Of a stretch of 53,696 nt of DNA, positions 28,632-36,180 are shown piece by piece. The DNA is taken from contig RPFO01002024.1 of assembly GCA_009746045.1 (NCBI GenBank), forward strand, positions 1 through 53,696, written 5' to 3'. This DNA is from Mesostigma viride. Lineage: Eukaryota > Streptophyta > Mesostigmatophyceae > Mesostigmatales > Mesostigmataceae. Positions within the stretch are counted from its first letter, which is position 1; each line of letters opens with the position of its first letter. The position numbers and the translations under genes are program-made. The notes beneath the pieces were generated by a model that worked only from the letters and a program-made list of their open reading frames with translations, did no database searches and was not told where the DNA came from.

Positions 28632-29063
28632 TCACTTCCGGAAATTCATGGCCATCAGGACGAGGCCGTAGGTCACGATCCCGGACATGAGACCCGCCAC
28701 GTTCACCCGGATCTTATCCACCTTCCCCGTGTTGCGGTTCTCGAACCAACGGGGGAACTTGGTCGGCGCGAACTTGAGCACGCCGATCGCCACGGACACC
28801 CCCGCCAGAGCGGCGACGATGGAGTACGACGACTTCCGCCCCTCGACGACCGCCGATCCGACGTAGTGGGTCGTCGGAGGGGGGGCGTCGGCGAACGGGG
28901 GGCTCGGTGGGACCGGTGTCGCGGCGACGGTCGGCAACGGGTCCGGGAAGTCCATCGGAAAATCTGCTGCGGCGGCAACGGGGGCGGACCTGCCGAAACC
29001 GGGCGTCGCGGCGGCGTCGATCCCTCCCGACCGCATGCTCCGGGCCATCTGAGTGAGCGACAT
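28632..29063 (-). CDS. Two-TM membrane protein with Pro/Ala-rich N-terminus
   Basis: A 143-residue protein from the ATG at 29061-29063; the frame extends six residues further to 29081. Residues 1-65 are Ala/Pro-rich. Two membrane segments follow: about 80-97 (SIVAALAGVSVAIGVLKF) and about 119-137 (VAGLMSGIVTYGLVLMAM), with a short basic loop between. It is probably a virion membrane protein. Confidence 0.6.
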   Translation of the reverse strand: MSLTQMARSMRSGGIDAAATPGFGRSAPVAAAADFPMDFPDPLPTVAATPVPPSPPFADAPPPTTHYVGSAVVEGRKSSYSIVAALAGVSVAIGVLKFAPTKFPRWFENRNTGKVDKIRVNVAGLMSGIVTYGLVLMAMNFRK

Positions 29064-29115
29064 GTGCGTATAACGGTACACCTCCCTAAAAGTTACGGTC
29101 GTGTGAACGCGTCTG

Positions 29116-29691
29116 TCAGTCGTAACTGGAGAAGTCGGGGGCGTCCAGATCCCACACGCGCTTGGGCGAAAAACGGGGACTCTCCGCCCCGCGATCCGAC
29201 TCGAGCGACGAAGACGGGGCGCGCGGGATGCCCTCGTCGGATTTCGACGACAAAAAGCGGCCGTAACACGCAGTATGGAAGAACATGAAAAGACGGGTCA
29301 GGGACGTGGGGACGCACTCCTCCACTTTCCCCGCGGGCATCGGCTTCTTGCAACGGAAACAGAGCACCCACCCGGTCCGCGGCTCTTCCTCGGCGTAATC
29401 GCTCCACACCTTCTCGCCTCTCAAGGCGGTCATTCCGACTTCGTCGAACCGACGGACGCACTCCGCCTCGTCGGGGGTCAGCGTCGGACGGCGACTCACG
29501 CCCTTCACGTAACACACGCGCGGGTGTCCACGGGGGACGTAAATCATCCTCCCCGCCTGGCCGACGCTCAGCCGGGTCATCCACGCGTTCCAACGCTCGT
29601 CCGCCGCGCGCCTTCGCTCGGCCAACTCGTTCGCGAAGGCGATGTGGCGAGGACACGCGTCTCCTTCCCCAGACATGACACGGAAACACAT
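29116..29691 (-). CDS. Zinc-finger protein, PARP-finger-like
   Basis: Up to 191 residues; an inner ATG five residues later (MSGEGD) is equally possible. At about residues 110-145 there is a CxxC pair (LCFRC), then about 24 residues with a Lys/Pro/Gly turn (KKPMPAGKVEE), then HxxC (FHTAC). This spacing and the turn resemble the CCHC finger of poly(ADP-ribose) polymerases and DNA ligase III, which senses DNA breaks. The rest is helical and charged. The C-terminal 45 residues are Ser/Pro/Asp-rich. The finger call is by pattern only. Confidence 0.55.
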   Translation of the reverse strand: MCFRVMSGEGDACPRHIAFANELAERRRAADERWNAWMTRLSVGQAGRMIYVPRGHPRVCYVKGVSRRPTLTPDEAECVRRFDEVGMTALRGEKVWSDYAEEEPRTGWVLCFRCKKPMPAGKVEECVPTSLTRLFMFFHTACYGRFLSSKSDEGIPRAPSSSLESDRGAESPRFSPKRVWDLDAPDFSSYD

Positions 29692-29693
29692 AA

Positions 29694-31049
29694 TTACAGC
29701 AGGCCCGCGAACGCGTTCCAGTTGCGACGAGTCGCGCGAGGCTTGCGAGCGCTCCTCGCGCCGTTACTCTTCCTCTTCTTCCGGTACGCGTTGGCGACGT
29801 GGAAGTTGGGCAACCCGGAGGCGCTCGAGCCCGCCCGCATGGAGTTCGCGACGCCGGACAAGATGTCCGCTCCGCCCTTGCCACGCTGGCAGAACGGACC
29901 GAACTTGGCGTTCGGGTTCTCCACGAGGCTGCCGTCCGCCGCGACGATATACGGGTCCACGATCTTGGCGTCAGGGTCGGACGGATCCTTGTTGAAGAAC
30001 AGGCTCCCGTAGCCCGGGCCGCACGACGGCTGAGGGAGTCCGCTGACGCGATAATCGGCGTTCATCATGTCGGCCATCGTTTTCCACGGCTTGTCCGAGG
30101 TGCCGCCGTCCACCATGGCGAGGGCGCCGTGGTTCCTCCACCAGGAATCGATCTGGTTGAGAATGGTTGACCGCATACGGTTGAACGCCAACAGGTCCCT
30201 CTTGATGAAGTCGCGAATCCTGTTGTTGAACGCATCCGTCACCCCCAAGTCTGTAAACCGTTGTATATGTTTAGCGGCGAAGCCCTTCACCTCGATGTTC
30301 GCGTTCGAGAGGAGAGGAATTAACTTGCTGATCTGAGAATCGGTCGAAACATTCCTATCCGCGTCCTCGTTATACGCGGGAAGTGCGCTTTTTTTTTCGA
30401 TGTTGAACACCTGGATCCATTTGGGCTGTCCGTACGCTTGGAGTCCCGGCGCCACCACCGCGATATAGCCATCTTTCGATTTCTCGATCGTCGTAGAGAA
30501 ATCGTCCGGGAATTCAGTCAGTTTCGCGGGGATTTTCTCGAGCACGTTTAATGGGATACGGTTGAGATATACCGCGTAGTTGACTTCTTCCCCTTTTAAT
30601 TTGTCTTTGGTTCCGAACTTCTGATATTTCCCGCCTTTGACGATGTTATAGTCGGTATTGTCCTTCGCCAAGGCCGCGAACCCCCTCAGCACGTTCACGA
30701 TTTTCCCGAGCTCCTTTCTGCTCGTATCCAATACCCCGGCCCTCGTGGCGTTCGCGACGCGCTCGTTGATGTCGCGAATGGCGTTCGCGAGGATGTCGTA
30801 CACGTAGACGCTCGAGACGAACTCTCGCAATTTCGTCTTGAACGTGTCATCCGAGTCGAGAATGTTGTACTTGTACAATTTCGCCTCCTCGACCGTGAAT
30901 TTGACATCAGGGACGTAGGTGCGAATTTTTTGAAGCTCGTACGGCGTGAATATTTTTGAGGCCAGATCCTCGACGCGCGCCTGCATCTGAGGGGAGCGGC
31001 CCGTCGGAGTGGCCACGTGGGTAAAGAAAGGGTACGAGCTCCCGGACAT
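29694..31049 (-). CDS. Basic-tailed virion-type protein, paralogue A
   Basis: A 451-residue protein, clearly related to its upstream neighbour at 31081-32310. Both share an N-terminal segment (PFFTHVATPTGRSPQ against PFHTSVATPTSRSPQ), a YDILxNxxRDxNERV helix, and a C-terminal block SGLPQPSCG...AKIVDPYIVAADGSLVENP. They end in Lys/Arg-rich tails. No membrane segment. A tandem duplicate with basic tails suggests abundant structural or DNA-associated core proteins. I do not recognise the family. A T8-CTCG tract and a TATAG/CTATA core on the minus strand lie just before the start. Confidence 0.65.
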   Translation of the reverse strand: MSGSSYPFFTHVATPTGRSPQMQARVEDLASKIFTPYELQKIRTYVPDVKFTVEEAKLYKYNILDSDDTFKTKLREFVSSVYVYDILANAIRDINERVANATRAGVLDTSRKELGKIVNVLRGFAALAKDNTDYNIVKGGKYQKFGTKDKLKGEEVNYAVYLNRIPLNVLEKIPAKLTEFPDDFSTTIEKSKDGYIAVVAPGLQAYGQPKWIQVFNIEKKSALPAYNEDADRNVSTDSQISKLIPLLSNANIEVKGFAAKHIQRFTDLGVTDAFNNRIRDFIKRDLLAFNRMRSTILNQIDSWWRNHGALAMVDGGTSDKPWKTMADMMNADYRVSGLPQPSCGPGYGSLFFNKDPSDPDAKIVDPYIVAADGSLVENPNAKFGPFCQRGKGGADILSGVANSMRAGSSASGLPNFHVANAYRKKRKSNGARSARKPRATRRNWNAFAGLL

Positions 31050-31052
31050 GTC

Positions 31053-31077
31053 GTATAGTGTTTGACGAGAAAAAAAA
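31053..31077 (-). promoter_or_regulatory. T8-CTCG tract plus ACTATAC core
   Basis: Read on the minus strand: T8 then CTCG (31077 down to 31066), then ACTATAC (31059-31053), 3 bp before the start codon at 31049. Confidence 0.45.
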
Positions 31078-31080
31078 CGT

Positions 31081-32310
31081 TTACCTCCTCCTCCTCGTCG
31101 TCTTCTTCACGCGCCTGGCCCCTCCCACGTGGAAATTTGCGACCCTCCCTTCCCCGCCCGTCGTCACCCCGCTCAAAAGGTCCGAGGTCACTCGCTTTCG
31201 TTGGCAATAAGGACCGAACTTGGCCTTCGGATTTTCCACCAAACTCCCGTCCGCGGCCACGATGTACGGATCTACGATCTTCGCCTTTTTCGTACTCGCT
31301 GGGTCCGCGTCGTAGAAAACACCGGCGAATCCTTCCCCGCAGCTGGGTTGAGGCAGACCGCTGACCCTCTGATCGGCGACCATCAGCTTCCTGAGGTACC
31401 CGGGCATGTCCTCGGCGCTACCGTTCTCTATCGATTTGAGCGCGATATCCGTGACGGCCCATGCGTCGATCGCGTTCAAGATGGCGATGCGGAGTCTGTT
31501 GAACGCGAGGATGTCTCGTCGGATGAAGGGGATCAACGGATTGTCAAAAGCGTCTCCGGGGACCAATTTTTTGATCCGGTCTTGATGGACGGCCGCGAAT
31601 TTTGCGATGCTGATTTCGCCGGACCCGATTTGGTAAATGATCCTCGCCGGCTGACAGTCGTCGGACGCCTCGGTCGTGCTTCCACTCGCAAGGTTGTACA
31701 TCGGGAGATCGGTGGGAGCCGGGATCTTGATTGTCACCTCGATGCCCGTGATATCTGCCCCGTCCGCGGATTTGCCCTCGGTGGTCGGTAACGGGGAAAG
31801 TCCCGGGCTCGGGACCATGATAGTCTTATCCGCCTCGGCTCTCTCCAACAAGTCCGCGGGGATGCGGTGAAGGTAGACTGTTTCGCCCGTGCCGTTATTG
31901 TAGGTCGCCACGAACCCTCGCAACGCGGTCGCGATCTTGCCCACCTCCTTGACGTCTGTCGTCAGGAGATTGGAACTCGTGACGTTTCTCACGCGCTCGT
32001 TGAAATCGCGCATCATGTTCGTCAAGATGTCGTACAGGTACACCGCGGCGATGAAACGCCCGAGTCTGTCCTTGAGCCCCCCCGCCGCGTCCAACATGTT
32101 GAAGTTGATGAGCGGCGCCTCCTCGACCTTGAACTGCAAGTCGGGGATGTACGTCCTCATTTTTTGGATGTCGTACGCGGTGAACACCTTGGTGGCGAGG
32201 TCGTTGATGCGCGCCTGGGTCTGGGGAGAGCGGGATGTCGGCGTGGCGACCGACGTGTGAAACGGGTACGCGGATGGGAGTGTACCGGTCGGGAACCCGG
32301 CTGTGGCCAT
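31081..32310 (-). CDS. Basic-tailed virion-type protein, paralogue B
   Basis: A 409-residue paralogue of the protein at 29694-31049, to which it is adjacent and in the same orientation with a 31-bp gap. The shared C-terminal block (SGLPQPSCGEG..., AKIVDPYIVAADGSLVENP, FGPYCQR) is nearly identical in both, while the middle (residues about 140-230) differs: this copy has a Pro/Thr-rich beta segment. It ends in a strongly basic tail (RRVKKTTRRRR). Function unknown; a structural, possibly DNA-condensing, role is inferred. Confidence 0.65.
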   Translation of the reverse strand: MATAGFPTGTLPSAYPFHTSVATPTSRSPQTQARINDLATKVFTAYDIQKMRTYIPDLQFKVEEAPLINFNMLDAAGGLKDRLGRFIAAVYLYDILTNMMRDFNERVRNVTSSNLLTTDVKEVGKIATALRGFVATYNNGTGETVYLHRIPADLLERAEADKTIMVPSPGLSPLPTTEGKSADGADITGIEVTIKIPAPTDLPMYNLASGSTTEASDDCQPARIIYQIGSGEISIAKFAAVHQDRIKKLVPGDAFDNPLIPFIRRDILAFNRLRIAILNAIDAWAVTDIALKSIENGSAEDMPGYLRKLMVADQRVSGLPQPSCGEGFAGVFYDADPASTKKAKIVDPYIVAADGSLVENPKAKFGPYCQRKRVTSDLLSGVTTGGEGRVANFHVGGARRVKKTTRRRR

Positions 32311-32317
32311 CGAAACT

Positions 32318-32342
32318 GTATAGTATCGTACCAGAAAAAAAA
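32318..32342 (-). promoter_or_regulatory. T8-CTGG tract plus ACTATAC core
   Basis: Minus strand: T8 then CTGG (32342 down to 32331), then ACTATAC (32324-32318), 7 bp before the start at 32310. Almost the same layout as before the adjacent paralogue. Confidence 0.45.
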
Positions 32343-32390
32343 GCGCGTTCAGGAAGGGGTCGAAGTTCTCCCGAGTGGATGGTATCCCCG

Positions 32391-32969
32391 ATGCCTCCCA
32401 AGAAAAAGGACCCGCCTCCCGCCGCCGCCGCTCCCGCTCCCACGGCCGCTACCAAGACGCGGTCTGGACGAGCCGTCAAGGCGCCCCAACGCTTCGAACC
32501 CGACGAGACGCCGCTCGATGATTTCGCGGAAGACGAGTACGAGTCCGACGACCCGGAGGGCGACCGAATCCGCGACGACGAACTCAGCGAGGAGGAATCG
32601 GAAGACGACGACGAGGACGAAGGGTCGTACGACAGCAGTTTCATCAACGACGACGAGGAGGAGGACAGGTCGAGAGTGGACACGGACGCGAACGAGGAGG
32701 AATTGACGGAGACGGAGACCGAGGAGGACGACACGGACGTCCCGCTAGAGCCCGACACGGAATCCGAGTCCGAAGATGAGTGGGGGGGAGAGGAAGAGCC
32801 CCCTCCGCAACGGACGCGAAAACTGAAGAACGCCCCTCGCAAACCTCCGACCGCCCGCCCCGCTCCCGTCGTCCCCGAACCGCCCAAATCCGCCCCGACC
32901 GCCAAACGGGGGAGATCCGAAGACAGCGAGCTGGTCCTGTTCCAACGCCCCAAACTCGTCAAGTGGTAG
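32391..32969 (+). CDS. Highly acidic, Asp/Glu/Ser-rich protein
   Basis: A 192-residue protein (an ATG at 32379 would add four residues). It has a basic N-terminus (PPKKKDPPP, then TRSGRAVKAPQRF), a long acidic middle of about 95 residues (Asp/Glu/Ser runs around a SSFINDDEEED core), and a basic C-terminus (KRGRSEDSEL, PKLVKW). This charge pattern resembles histone chaperones and transcription or chromatin adaptors. It is almost certainly intrinsically disordered. It is divergent from the 31081-32310 gene. Confidence 0.55.
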   Translation: MPPKKKDPPPAAAAPAPTAATKTRSGRAVKAPQRFEPDETPLDDFAEDEYESDDPEGDRIRDDELSEEESEDDDEDEGSYDSSFINDDEEEDRSRVDTDANEEELTETETEEDDTDVPLEPDTESESEDEWGGEEEPPPQRTRKLKNAPRKPPTARPAPVVPEPPKSAPTAKRGRSEDSELVLFQRPKLVKW

Positions 32970-32973
32970 CCGG

Positions 32974-34356
32974 TCAATCCGCCCCGTACAAGTACGCGAG
33001 GCCGGACGTCTCTTCCAACTCCTGGTTCACGTTCTTGATGTACTCCTGGTTCGTCCGGAGCGCCGCGTACGCGACCGCCGCGGATTTCTCGCCGACGTCC
33101 ACCTCGACGTCCGCCGACCCGACCTTCGCGGGCCGCTCCACGCGGAACCCTTCGACCCACCCGCGCTCCTCGAGGATCGAGTTCGTCGCCTGTTCGGTCG
33201 CATCCCGAACGGCGCGGATCTGCTCGTCCGTGATGTCGCGTAGTCGCGTCGTCATCATGAAATCCTCTCCGATCAACCGGCCCTCGGTTTTGTCCGCGTA
33301 CGTCGGGATGTTCTGGAACACCTTGGTCTCGCTCGTCCGCGTGTGCACGTGCAGGTCCTGGTTCGCGTGCGTCGCCGTGCCCATCCTCTCGCCGTCCGCG
33401 TTGGACACCAGGTTCTCGCGCGTCCTCTCGTTCGCCGGCGGCCGCATCACGGCCATGTGTTGACCCACCGTCACCGGCGTGAACAGCGCGTTTTCCACGG
33501 GCCCGGTGTGCGAGTTCTCGATGATCGCGGACCGCCGGGCGTCCACGCGCGTGAAGGAGGGGTCCGCGTATCGCACGCCGCTCCTCTGCCCTCCGGCATC
33601 GTGGACCGCGTCCATCGTCGACAAGGGCAGAGAGCGTTCCGGGAGTACGCTCATCTGAAGGATCCCGGGGTCGTCCCTGCGCACGTTGCTCTCGTTCCCG
33701 GTCCCCGGCGGCCGGTCCTCCATCCCCGACCGGTTGGCACGGTTCGTCGGATCCAATACGACGAAACGGTTTTCCAAGTGCGCTTGCTGGGGGTTGGGTT
33801 TCCGCACCATGATCTGGTCCTGCGGCTGCGTCCAGTTCTTGGACAGGATGGCAGAGGCTTCCAACATAAGATTGTCTCTCGCGCCCCCCGCCGCGAACAC
33901 CTCTTGCATGCCGAACATGCGGTCGGGGCCGGCAGGGCCGGTCATCTCGGACACCGTCGCCACGGGTTTCGACGTCCACGGCTCCGGACCGGGCACTTTC
34001 GACATCGCGCCCGCGCGGATGGGAGCGGTGGAGATGTTCTCGAAGGTGGAGTAGCTGGGAACGTAGCCTTTGGGCGGCAGGGCGTGCAATTTGATCGCGG
34101 AACTGTTGCGACCGTACCCCATGGTCGGCTTCATCGACGGCCCCGTGGTGTAGTCGGGAGGTTCGGCGCCGTACCCCCCTCGGCTGCTGGTGAACGAGGG
34201 GAAGGCCTGGTAGCCGTCGGGGAGGTCCCTGACGGCGCTTCGGGCGATCGCGCTGACCGGTTGGTCCGCGGCGATGTCCGCGTCCGTGCGCGACTTTGGA
34301 GGCACGGGACGCATAAGAAACCCCGAAAGCGCTACGATAGACAGAGCGGCCAACAT
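32974..34356 (-). CDS. N-terminally membrane-anchored virion-type protein
   Basis: A 460-residue protein. Residues 1-15 form a short hydrophobic anchor (LAALSIVALSGFLM). The rest is soluble, Pro/Gly/Arg-rich in the first 250 residues, and helical at the end (residues about 370-440). This layout, a short N-terminal membrane anchor plus a long extended body, is common in virion membrane or minor capsid proteins of this phylum. The family is not recognised. It is tail-to-tail with the acidic protein gene, with 4 bp between the stops. Confidence 0.6.
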   Translation of the reverse strand: MLAALSIVALSGFLMRPVPPKSRTDADIAADQPVSAIARSAVRDLPDGYQAFPSFTSSRGGYGAEPPDYTTGPSMKPTMGYGRNSSAIKLHALPPKGYVPSYSTFENISTAPIRAGAMSKVPGPEPWTSKPVATVSEMTGPAGPDRMFGMQEVFAAGGARDNLMLEASAILSKNWTQPQDQIMVRKPNPQQAHLENRFVVLDPTNRANRSGMEDRPPGTGNESNVRRDDPGILQMSVLPERSLPLSTMDAVHDAGGQRSGVRYADPSFTRVDARRSAIIENSHTGPVENALFTPVTVGQHMAVMRPPANERTRENLVSNADGERMGTATHANQDLHVHTRTSETKVFQNIPTYADKTEGRLIGEDFMMTTRLRDITDEQIRAVRDATEQATNSILEERGWVEGFRVERPAKVGSADVEVDVGEKSAAVAYAALRTNQEYIKNVNQELEETSGLAYLYGAD

Positions 34357-34386
34357 GAATGACGTATAATAATCAACGAACTTTTA

Positions 34387-34725
34387 TTACACGGGTTTCT
34401 TTACGGGATCGGGACGCAACGCGCTCGTGACGATCGGGAACTCGAGGTACCGATCCGTGCGTTTCATGCTGTCCCAAAACATGTGCTGATACGGAGCGGT
34501 ATGTCGCTCGTCCGTGGTGATCGCCCTGTTCAAATTCGCCACGTGGACACCCCCCTTCAATCTCATGCTCTCGACCGACGGGTCCAATCTGCCCCCGAGC
34601 GCCACGTACGCGCGCAGTTGGTCGTCGGTCACGGGGTAATTCACGTTGTTGTCGAGCGCCATGTCCAACGTCCGCCCCATCTCTTCCTTGACGCCGGTCT
34701 CGGTGATGATGATCGTGGCGGACAT
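34387..34725 (-). CDS. Unknown viral protein (112 residues)
   Basis: Start at 34723-34725 (MSATIIITETG). A longer frame opens at 34929, but that part overlaps the real gene at 34749-34976 in another frame and is rejected. The protein is compact, with a beta start, helices and a Pro/Lys end, and no known motif. It lies in a minus-strand run of four short genes with gaps of 13-30 bp, some AT-rich with a TATAG near the start. Confidence 0.6.
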   Translation of the reverse strand: MSATIIITETGVKEEMGRTLDMALDNNVNYPVTDDQLRAYVALGGRLDPSVESMRLKGGVHVANLNRAITTDERHTAPYQHMFWDSMKRTDRYLEFPIVTSALRPDPVKKPV

Positions 34726-34748
34726 GCGTGCGTCTCTATACATCTCCG

Positions 34749-34976
34749 TTAGAATAAATGCGGACCCAACCCGATCCTCTCCTCGGGTCGCCTGTTGAAG
34801 TCGAACGAGATCACAGGGGGGATGGGCAAGGTCTTCCGCTCCATCGAATAGTAGACGCGGCTGTCTTCCGGATACGGGGTGGAGGGGACGCCGCCCGGCG
34901 GCGTTCGGTCCTTCGCCCATTCGGCGCACGACAACACCGCGACGAGCACGAGCAGCGCGATCGCGGGAAGGTTCAT
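34749..34976 (-). CDS. Small signal-anchored protein (75 residues)
   Basis: Hydrophobic N-terminus (LPAIALLVLVAVLSCAEWA) that could be a signal peptide or membrane anchor, followed by about 50 polar residues rich in Pro and Arg. A TATAC core lies at 34983-34987, upstream of the start at 34976. Probably a small virion membrane protein. Confidence 0.6.
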   Translation of the reverse strand: MNLPAIALLVLVAVLSCAEWAKDRTPPGGVPSTPYPEDSRVYYSMERKTLPIPPVISFDFNRRPEERIGLGPHLF

Positions 34977-34989
34977 GATTCGTATACTA

Positions 34990-35517
34990 CTACACGGACA
35001 CCAAAAAATCGGGGCGACTCATCCTGTTGAGGATCTCCGTCCTGGCCAGATCGCGGAGGGCCGGCGGCACGTTGTTCATGACGTAATTCTCGACGCCTTT
35101 CGACGTCTTGGGTAGCGGCGGGCCGGAAGCGAGGACTTCCTGCAGGGAATCCTTCTCCTCTCGGCGGTACTCCTCCGGCAACTCGCGGACGGCGGTGCAC
35201 ATCTTCGCGTGGACGACGCCGTCCTCGCGGAGGTGGTACCCGGCGTTATGCCACGCCGCGTCGCGGGAGAGGACGTAGATGCGATCCCGCAGCGGATCGA
35301 TCCATCCCTTGGCCATCCGTTTCCCGAGATCGTAATGGAACAGGGTGTCGGCCGCCTCCTTGTTCATGGAATCCGATCGCATGACGTCGCAATTCGCGGG
35401 AACGGGACCCTCGTAGGCCTTTCCGCAGTACCCGACGACAGAGCAGCGACTCGTGTCGATGCAGCACGCGTCTTTGGCGCATTGATCGAGGTCGACGAAC
35501 ACCCACGCGCGCGCCAT
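34990..35517 (-). CDS. PIN/NYN-domain-like protein (candidate nuclease)
   Basis: 175 residues from the ATG at 35515-35517. The order of motifs matches PIN-like NYN nucleases: an acidic first strand (WVFVDLDQC, residues about 5-13), a second strand (SVVGYCGKAY), an acidic helix (KEAADTLFHYDLG, residues about 53-65), and a fourth strand ending in Ser-Arg-Asp (RIYVLSRDAAW, about 78-88). These supply three to four acidic residues for metal binding, as in RNA-cutting PIN domains. Many Cys in the first half (DACC, SRC, GYC) are unusual. The C-terminal ~60 residues are helical. The fold is inferred from motif order only. A virus-encoded RNase of this type could act on host or viral RNA. Confidence 0.5.
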   Translation of the reverse strand: MARAWVFVDLDQCAKDACCIDTSRCSVVGYCGKAYEGPVPANCDVMRSDSMNKEAADTLFHYDLGKRMAKGWIDPLRDRIYVLSRDAAWHNAGYHLREDGVVHAKMCTAVRELPEEYRREEKDSLQEVLASGPPLPKTSKGVENYVMNNVPPALRDLARTEILNRMSRPDFLVSV

Positions 35518-35572
35518 CGACCCTTTGTCATCATAGCGCAATAAAAATCGCCTCCGGATACCGCACTCTCGC

Positions 35573-35955
35573 TCAAAACCCGTCGTCATCCTCGTAGGTG
35601 GACGGACCCGGATTCTCCTCGGGAACGGGATGTTCGGCGACGTAGTCCGTCCAGAACTTCCGTTTGTTCTCTGCGGTCGCGGGGAGGTTCGCGTCCCGGA
35701 GATAGTCGTCGGTCAGCTTCTTGGCCATCTTGAGCGCCGACTTGTAGTCCCCCCGATGATCTTGTGAACCCGCTTGCTGAACCCGACCCAGTCCTCGATC
35801 CGGTTGTACGCCTCCCTCCCCGCCTCCATCTTCGCGATCGGGACGATGTGCTTTCGCTTGTTCTTCGTGAGGTCCGCGGACGTGAGTCCGCCGGGGGTCT
35901 TTTGAGCGACGCCGTGGTAGACCTGGCGATACGATCCCTCCCGATGCTGTGCCAT
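35573..35955 (-). CDS. Small unknown protein interrupted at a C6 run
   Basis: From the ATG at 35953-35955 the frame is good for about 67 residues (through KIIGG). At a run of six C on the plus strand (35749-35754) it shifts. The neighbouring frame then continues with a natural helical segment (SALKMAKKLTDDYLRD) and an acidic end (TYEDDDGF), stopping at 35573. A single missing base would restore about 127 residues. The same break is in the left copy. Function unknown; Lys-rich. Confidence 0.55.
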
Positions 35956-36006
35956 TCTTACCCACGATCTTTCATTTTTTTCGGCGCGGCTTGGACGCGG
36001 ACGAAA

Positions 36007-36180
36007 ATGTGTGCGTCTCTCCCAACCACCATGTATATCTTCCTCGCGGTGTCCATGAGTATGACCTTGTACATGGTGTGGAGGTACGCGGTGTACGGTC
36101 CGAGCGTGGCGGAAGACTTCTCGGAGCCCGACCCGGAATCGGCCCTGCTCGACATATCCACGTCGTCAGGAGACGACTAG
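36007..36180 (+). CDS. 57-residue single-TM protein
   Basis: One membrane segment (TMYIFLAVSMSMTLYMVW, residues about 8-25) followed by an acidic tail. The longer frame open from 35764 is a shadow of the opposite gene. A T7 run (35974-35980) precedes the start. Its end overlaps the transposase end by 15 bp. Short membrane proteins of this kind are common in virions of large DNA viruses. Confidence 0.45.
   Translation: MCASLPTTMYIFLAVSMSMTLYMVWRYAVYGPSVAEDFSEPDPESALLDISTSSGDD

Noticed and set aside
34726-34929. N-terminal extension of the 112-residue protein
   Set aside because: It overlaps the gene at 34749-34976 in another frame and has unnatural composition; the inner ATG at 34725 is better.
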